Source: Symsagittifera roscoffensis (lineage: Eukaryota; Xenacoelomorpha; Acoela; Convolutidae). From it: a stretch of 64,000 nt of DNA. The position numbers and the translations under genes were made by a program. Under the pieces are notes generated by a model. It was not told the DNA's origin and did no database searches. It worked only from the letters and a program-made list of their open reading frames with translations. Below, piece after piece: positions 59,762 to 64,000 of the stretch (its first letter is position 1; every line of letters begins with the position of its first letter). Location: positions 26,419,547 to 26,483,546 of the forward strand of contig NC_087067.1 in NCBI RefSeq assembly GCF_963678635.1. The letters run 5' to 3'.

Positions 59762-60217
59762 ATGCATATAAAACAAGAGTGTAGATGCATATAAAACAAG
59801 AATATAAATGCATATAAAACAAGAACAGTTGGCCGAGCGGCCTAGAGACAAGTCTCTCACGCCGGTCAACCGGGTTCGAGTCCTCCCTTATGCAGACCTT
59901 AAAACAAGTAGACCCGAGGGGCTTTAGCCCCATTTGACCGTTTTTTACTGTTTTTTGGTTCTAATTCGGTTCAGCCTTGATTAAGGCTGACCGCCAAAAG
60001 AGCAATTTGTCTCAAGGACATTACCGACCGGTTCTTGTGGCTAGCTTGCACCAATTTGTTTATTGAAACTGTGAAGTGTTGAAATTATGAACATGAGTTA
60101 TGTGAGTTTTTGGCTTATTCTATAAATTATTGACGATGAATGTCCGTATTGCCGAGAATACGAGTTAAATATTATTTTCCGAGCCGTTTTATCTAGTTTA
60201 CGGAGATTGAGCGCACA
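59736..60217 (+). repeat. 3' LTR
   Basis: 482 bp, TG...CA, with the same agagt-type 21-bp repeats at the start. It retains the two segments missing from the 5' LTR. It includes a GGGGCtttaGCCCC hairpin near 59918 and the tRNA-like stretch listed separately. Confidence 0.92.
59829..59888 (+). other. tRNA-like (Leu/Ser-type) sequence inside the 3' LTR
   Basis: TTGGCCGAGCGG matches a type II tRNA D-arm/A box, and GGGTTCGAGTCC, 35-40 bases later, matches a T-arm/B box. The anticodon-arm region (agagacaagtctct) can form a stem, but the T stem and the acceptor do not pair well, so this is not a working tRNA gene. The 5' LTR has a mutated A box (TTGGGCGAGCGG) and has lost the B box. Confidence 0.5.
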
Positions 60218-60222
60218 ATATC
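60218..60222. repeat. target-site duplication, right
   Basis: ATATC immediately after the 3' LTR. Confidence 0.9.
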
Positions 60223-60967
60223 CTCCTCTGACATGTCTTGAAATGATGTTTTGACTGTTTGGGTTTTGCTTGTTACTTTGCTAGGCCATTTTATCGGCGC
60301 TTTATCATGTAATTTTTCAACTGAAAAAATCATCGAATATGTATCTTAATGACATTTTCAAATTTTTGAGTTTTAAATGATTAGATTTTTGTTTTGTTGT
60401 CAGTTTTCAGTTTTTTGTTTTGATATCAGTTTTTGCGTCAAAAGTGAAGCTCTATACTGTATAACTGGCTATTAGCATAGAGTGTGTAGAGGCGAGCCAC
60501 TTGATAATTCGTACTGATACATCTTTACTGCTAATTGCTTTAATTTTGCTTTTTGTATTTGTATGTGTGCTCTGTCGTTAATTTTTTTTGTCAATTGTGG
60601 CCCTCAAATAAATCATTTCTTTTTGTTAAATAAGATTTTGAACTCATAGTAAGGAACCTATAAAGCTCAAAGCGCGTTAGAAGTTCACTTATTTTCATTT
60701 TGTTTTGTTTAATGCTTGAAAACTAAAGGATGTTGGTCTAACCAAAGTTGTATTATCAGTGAACATTACCACAAAACGTTACTTTTTATTGGATTCATTT
60801 TTGTACGTCATTAAAAAATGAAATTAGAAGAGATCTAAAATTGACCACTCTCGATATCGACTTGGCGTCATCCGTTTTTTTTTTGGTATCAGAATTGGGA
60901 ATTTGAAATTAAACTTTCTGTCAAAAAAATTGATAATTGTGCTCATCTTTCTTTTTTTTACAACTGA
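60223..60967. other. AT-rich DNA, nothing recognised
   Basis: Flank of the BEL element with no supported feature. Confidence 0.4.
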
Positions 60968-61095
60968 AGACAGTAAGGATTTTTACCGGTAGTTCACGCA
61001 ATCAAGTTTGGTTCCCGCTTCGAAAACTGGTAAGACTTCAGCCTTCTTAAAAATTTGTGGAACTACCTGGCGAAGCACTTCTTTGTAAGTAGCTA
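60968..61095 (-). pseudogene. LINE reverse transcriptase fragment (RT0/RT1 region)
   Basis: The minus strand reads YKEVLRQVVPQIFKKAEVLP, then VFEAGTKLDCVNYR and a stop, followed by KSLLSS. This has the order K-x-A-x-V-x-P-V-F-x-x-G-x-x-x-x-x-x-N-Y-R-x-x-S-L-L typical of non-LTR retrotransposons; the stop sits where the conserved proline would be. The rest of the element is not visible. Confidence 0.6.
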
Positions 61096-61399
61096 AGAAA
61101 CTCTAAAATGAAAGATATGTCTTTTGATAACAATTTAAGCTTCTTTATATTTAGTTCAATTGACAAAATGTTTGCTCCGACTGATGCAAATGACTGTAGT
61201 AGCGGTCTGCATGATTTTTTGTAAGATCAATGCCAGCGGTAACAAACAAAATGGTTCAGGTTATTAGCTTCAGTGCCTGTCATATAGATATTGTAAGAAT
61301 CAATATCATATGGCCTTAGTGTCTCTAATACTGTTTCATGTTTTGCTTACAAAAAGTTATCTGTCAGACAATGGCTCATCGAGTTCTTCTCTTTGTCCA

Positions 61400-61600
61400 T
61401 ATACTTCGTACAGAGAACTTTCCAGATATTGCGCTATGGTAACATATGCGAGGTCCTACATTAGTGATAATTCCAGGTTTCAGGTAATCAATGATGGTGA
61501 GCGAATGCCTGAAAATCATCATTTGCAATGTTGTACTGTCTATCAATCTCGCCTTTAATTGTGACTTTGATTATCGACATCTTCAATCAGTTTTTTTTTT
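61400..61600 (-). pseudogene. decayed paralogue of the NCQ-F-A protein at the right edge
   Basis: Minus strand: GEIDRQYNIANDDFQAFAHH, a frame change, then TIIDYLKPGIITNV. The series aligns with EINKEYDIVIANCQAFAYTI and FNFLRPGVIADV at 63861-64000. The N-C-Q of the other copy is D-F-Q here, so a likely key cysteine is gone. Upstream text (KSIGIEKKKLIEDVDN) may belong to the same relic. Confidence 0.5.
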
Positions 61601-62288
61601 TCAATACCAATGCTTTTCAGCAAGAAATTCAGCGAGCTTCTGATCCGTCCAGGGTTCTCATACTCATACTCTAATTCAATCTTGCAAAAATGACCTTGTA
61701 ACCCGTTTTCACGTATTCATTTCGGTTCCTGGGTCGAGGTTCGCAACCATGACCTGTTGATTTTTTGTTATTCAAAACTTCTCAATCTGGAGTACTCGGG
61801 CCAAATCCACGTTATCGACAAGCCCTACTTAAGCTAATTTTTGATCTCCATCTTCTGTCGATATCCCGTTTCTTTCATGAACTGTCTGTGTGCCCACAAT
61901 CATATCCTCTCAATCTTTTCCTGTTGAGATTTTCTCGATCTGTACAGCTTTGTACAGCTTTTGGACAACGTTGTTCATTTTGTTGTTCTTAGTCTTATCA
62001 ATGAAACCTGTCCAATAACTCAACTTATATTCTAACTCTGTTTTTTTTTAATTCTAATGTTTACAATTAGATTAGCACAATCAAATAAATCGAACCTACA
62101 AGGATAGGACTTTTTCGGTCCACTCGACCAAGGGACCACTCCCCATCTCTAAGAGAAATGCGCAGACAAATTCAATCGTACGATCATGGTAAAAGACTCT
62201 GTAGACCTTAACGATTTCATTAATCCGCCAGTACGCGAAATGCTATTTCAACTGATTTTTTTAATCCTTTTTTCTGCGTACGAACCTT

Positions 62289-63637
62289 CCCGCACTGACA
62301 AAAATGGTTTCCGGTCGATTTAAATTGATTTTAAATCATTCTAAATCGATTAACCATGTACATTTTACGCACTTAAATGGATTTTAAATCGATTTAAATC
62401 GATCTTTTTGAAAAATTTAAACCGATTTAAGTGTCTAAAAAATCGATGTAATCGATTTCGATGGATTTTCCGACTCACTAAAAGCCATCCGAATCTCACT
62501 TAAATCCATTTTAAACCGATTTAAATCGATCTCTTTGAAAATTTTAAATCAATTTAAGTGTCTAAAAACTCGATTTAAATAGATTTCAATGGATTTTACG
62601 ACTCACTAAAATCGATTTTTTTTGCTAACAAGGTAAAAAATCATGCAATTTAGAAAACTAATTGTAATACTTTATTCTTGATTTTTTAAATAAAAAAAAC
62701 GTGCCAAATGTTTCGGAATTCAAGAAATAAATAAAAATAGATAATATAAATCAGATTTTGAGCTCAAAAATATGCAATAAAAAATATCCATGTAAGCCAG
62801 ATAGTTGATTTTGAACTTGATTGTTCATTACAACTCTTCGCAACATTTGCAACTTCATCATTTGCTTCTTTTGAATCAAAAATAACCTGAAAAAGTCATT
62901 AAAACAGCAAATTATTCAAGTTTTTCTTATTTTAAGTCAAAACTGATGGGTGGATAAGAATTGGTGGAAGGAGGGGGGGGGGGGGGGGGCTTGCGGGATA
63001 AGAATTCGGGAGGGGGGGGGGGGTGGTTTGCGGGATAAGAATTCGGGAGGGGGGGTTTGCGGGATAAGAATTGATGGGGGGTCATGGGGGACGGTTGATC
63101 TTGTTTTACTATGGTATTAATACAAAAAATGATATTTTTAGTAAAAATACTCCCGAGATTTTCTCCGTGGCGTAGCGAGAGTCTCTGTATCCTCATGGGG
63201 GGGGGGGGGGGGGGGGTAGGCAATTTACAAATATTTTAGTCAGTTTTACAAGCATTAGTTTTACAAGGGTTAGTTTTGCAAGCATTTTAGTCAGTTTTGG
63301 TATTTGTAACAACACGTAACCAAAAATTTTCGTTCTTTTTTCTGTCATTCGAAAATTTGAAGAAAAAAAAAAGAAGTGAAAAAAATTGATTTACATCGAT
63401 TTAAAATCAATTTAGATCGATTTCATTTGAGGTCAGATTTAACATCCATTCAAATTGATTTAAAATCGACTGGAATCGATTTTTTTAGCGTTGAAATTGA
63501 ATCGATTGAATCGATCCAAATCGATCTGAATTTTTTGTTTTGATTAACTTACTTTTTTACAACTTAAATCGATTTCAACCAAATCTGCATACTTTTTCAT
63601 ACTAAAATCGATCGAAATCCATTTTTGTCAGTGCGGG
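62289..63637. mobile_element. TIR element of 1,349 bp with AATCGATTTAAAT subterminal repeats
   Basis: The ends CCCGCACTGACAAAAATGG and CCATTTTTGTCAGTGCGGG are perfect 19-bp inverted repeats. Inside each end lie many copies of words like aaatcgatttaaatcgat. The middle holds a G-rich minisatellite. Immediate flanks are ...CTT and TTA..., so a TT duplication is possible but not proven. No transposase is visible. A right-end fragment of another copy lies at 45275-45446. I cannot assign a superfamily. Confidence 0.75.
62955..63090. repeat. G-rich minisatellite
   Basis: gcgggataagaattcgggag recurs about three times, with G runs of 7 to 18 between. Another run of about 19 Gs lies at 63198-63216. 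Such runs could form G-quadruplexes. Lengths may be affected by assembly error. Confidence 0.8.
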
Positions 63638-63860
63638 TTAGAAATTGTCTCAGAGTTCAAAATATACAAATATACATCAATTTGCACTAGCAGAAACTCG
63701 TCACCGATAATCATATTTACAATGAAAAGATTGTAGGATAATATTAGACCTACAATCGGCCAGGATAACAGCAGTTTAGACATCAATTATCCGCTGTAAT
63801 TGGTTTTTACCAGCGAAATTTCATGGCGACCAGAGTTTTGTTCATCTCTCGTTATTCGCG

Positions 63861-64000
63861 CTAATTGTTCCTCACATACTCCGATAGCATTTTGCACAGT
63901 TTTACATCAGCAATGACTCCTGGTCTTAGGAAATTGAAGATGGTGTACGCGAATGCCTGACAGTTAGCGATTACAATATCGTACTCTTTATTTATCTCGT
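63861..64000 (-). CDS. C-terminal end of a protein with an NCQ-F-A motif, partial
   Basis: The minus strand reads from the right edge EINKEYDIVIANCQAFAYTI, FNFLRPGVIADVKLCKMLSE, YVRNN and stops at TAG (63861-63863). Y-D-x-V-x-x-N-C-Q-x-F-A followed by a hydrophobic helix resembles the catalytic-cysteine segment of LRAT/NlpC-P60-type papain-fold proteins (N-C-E/Q-H-F in family members), but the histidine part would lie outside the window. The assignment is a suggestion. A related broken copy at 61.4-61.6 kb on the same strand indicates a duplicated gene or a mobile family. Confidence 0.45.
   Translation of the reverse strand, partial: EINKEYDIVIANCQAFAYTIFNFLRPGVIADVKLCKMLSEYVRNN

Larger units (their letters stand above)
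51383..60217 (+). mobile_element. BEL/Pao LTR retrotransposon, complete structure, coding region broken
   Basis: The element is 8,835 bp with two LTRs, primer-binding site, gag, protease-RT-RNase H-integrase in that order, and a polypurine tract. The absence of a chromodomain, plus integrase last and protease first, fits BEL/Pao. No envelope gene follows integrase. Several nonsense codons and frameshifts interrupt gag and pol, so this copy is defective. By eye the LTRs differ at roughly a dozen bases plus two larger gaps, so insertion is not very recent. It has greater GC content than its surroundings. Confidence 0.93.

Noticed and set aside
59829-59888. A functional tRNA-Leu or tRNA-Ser gene
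   Set aside because: Acceptor and T stems do not pair properly and the sequence is part of an LTR.
62927-63223. 98-codon proline-rich frame on the minus strand
   Set aside because: Product of the poly-G minisatellite inside the TIR element.

Overview
This is animal (metazoan) nuclear DNA, probably from a protostome invertebrate. It is AT-rich, full of homopolymer runs, and its few host coding pieces are short exons split by very large introns. It holds several animal transposon classes: BEL/Pao, hAT, Tc1/mariner, LINE and Helentron-like elements. The species cannot be named from the sequence. There is no operon structure, tRNA or rRNA gene, or CRISPR array.

The host gene I can support is a neurexin-1-like gene on the minus strand, entering from about 24.8 kb and leaving through the left edge. 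Exon 1 (24206-24805) carries the start codon, a hydrophobic signal segment and the first half of the first laminin-G/LNS domain. Exon 2 (3161-3283) and exon 3 (2388-2631) finish that domain and add a six-cysteine EGF domain. Reading phases match at both junctions. Intron 1 is about 20.9 kb and is filled with mobile and tandem DNA: a roughly 4.3 kb array of about 411-bp units (6.0-10.3 kb), many copies of a roughly 530-bp Helentron-like family (three of them head to tail at 13.7-15.3 kb), an hAT MITE with a perfect 8-bp target duplication (22.75-23.2 kb), and LINE, BEL/Pao and possible Ty3/gypsy relics.

From 25 to 51 kb I see no host gene. The region holds a nearly identical tandem triplication of about 1.59 kb (28.6-33.4 kb), a 72-bp minisatellite split by a Helentron-like copy, hAT MITEs, a 270-bp triplet repeat, fold-back elements, two palindromic Tc1-type MITEs of about 730 bp, and a broken Tc1-like transposase gene whose right terminus matches those MITEs.

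A structurally complete BEL/Pao LTR retrotransposon occupies 51383-60217: 5-bp target duplication ATATC, TG...CA LTRs, a tRNA-Lys-type primer site, two leader minisatellites, gag, protease, reverse transcriptase, RNase H, integrase and a polypurine tract. Its coding region is broken by several stops and frameshifts. The right end (60.2-64 kb) has a LINE reverse-transcriptase relic, a roughly 1.35 kb TIR element with subterminal ATCGATTTAAAT-type repeats, and two related minus-strand fragments of a protein with an NCQ-F-A motif, one of which runs off the right edge.
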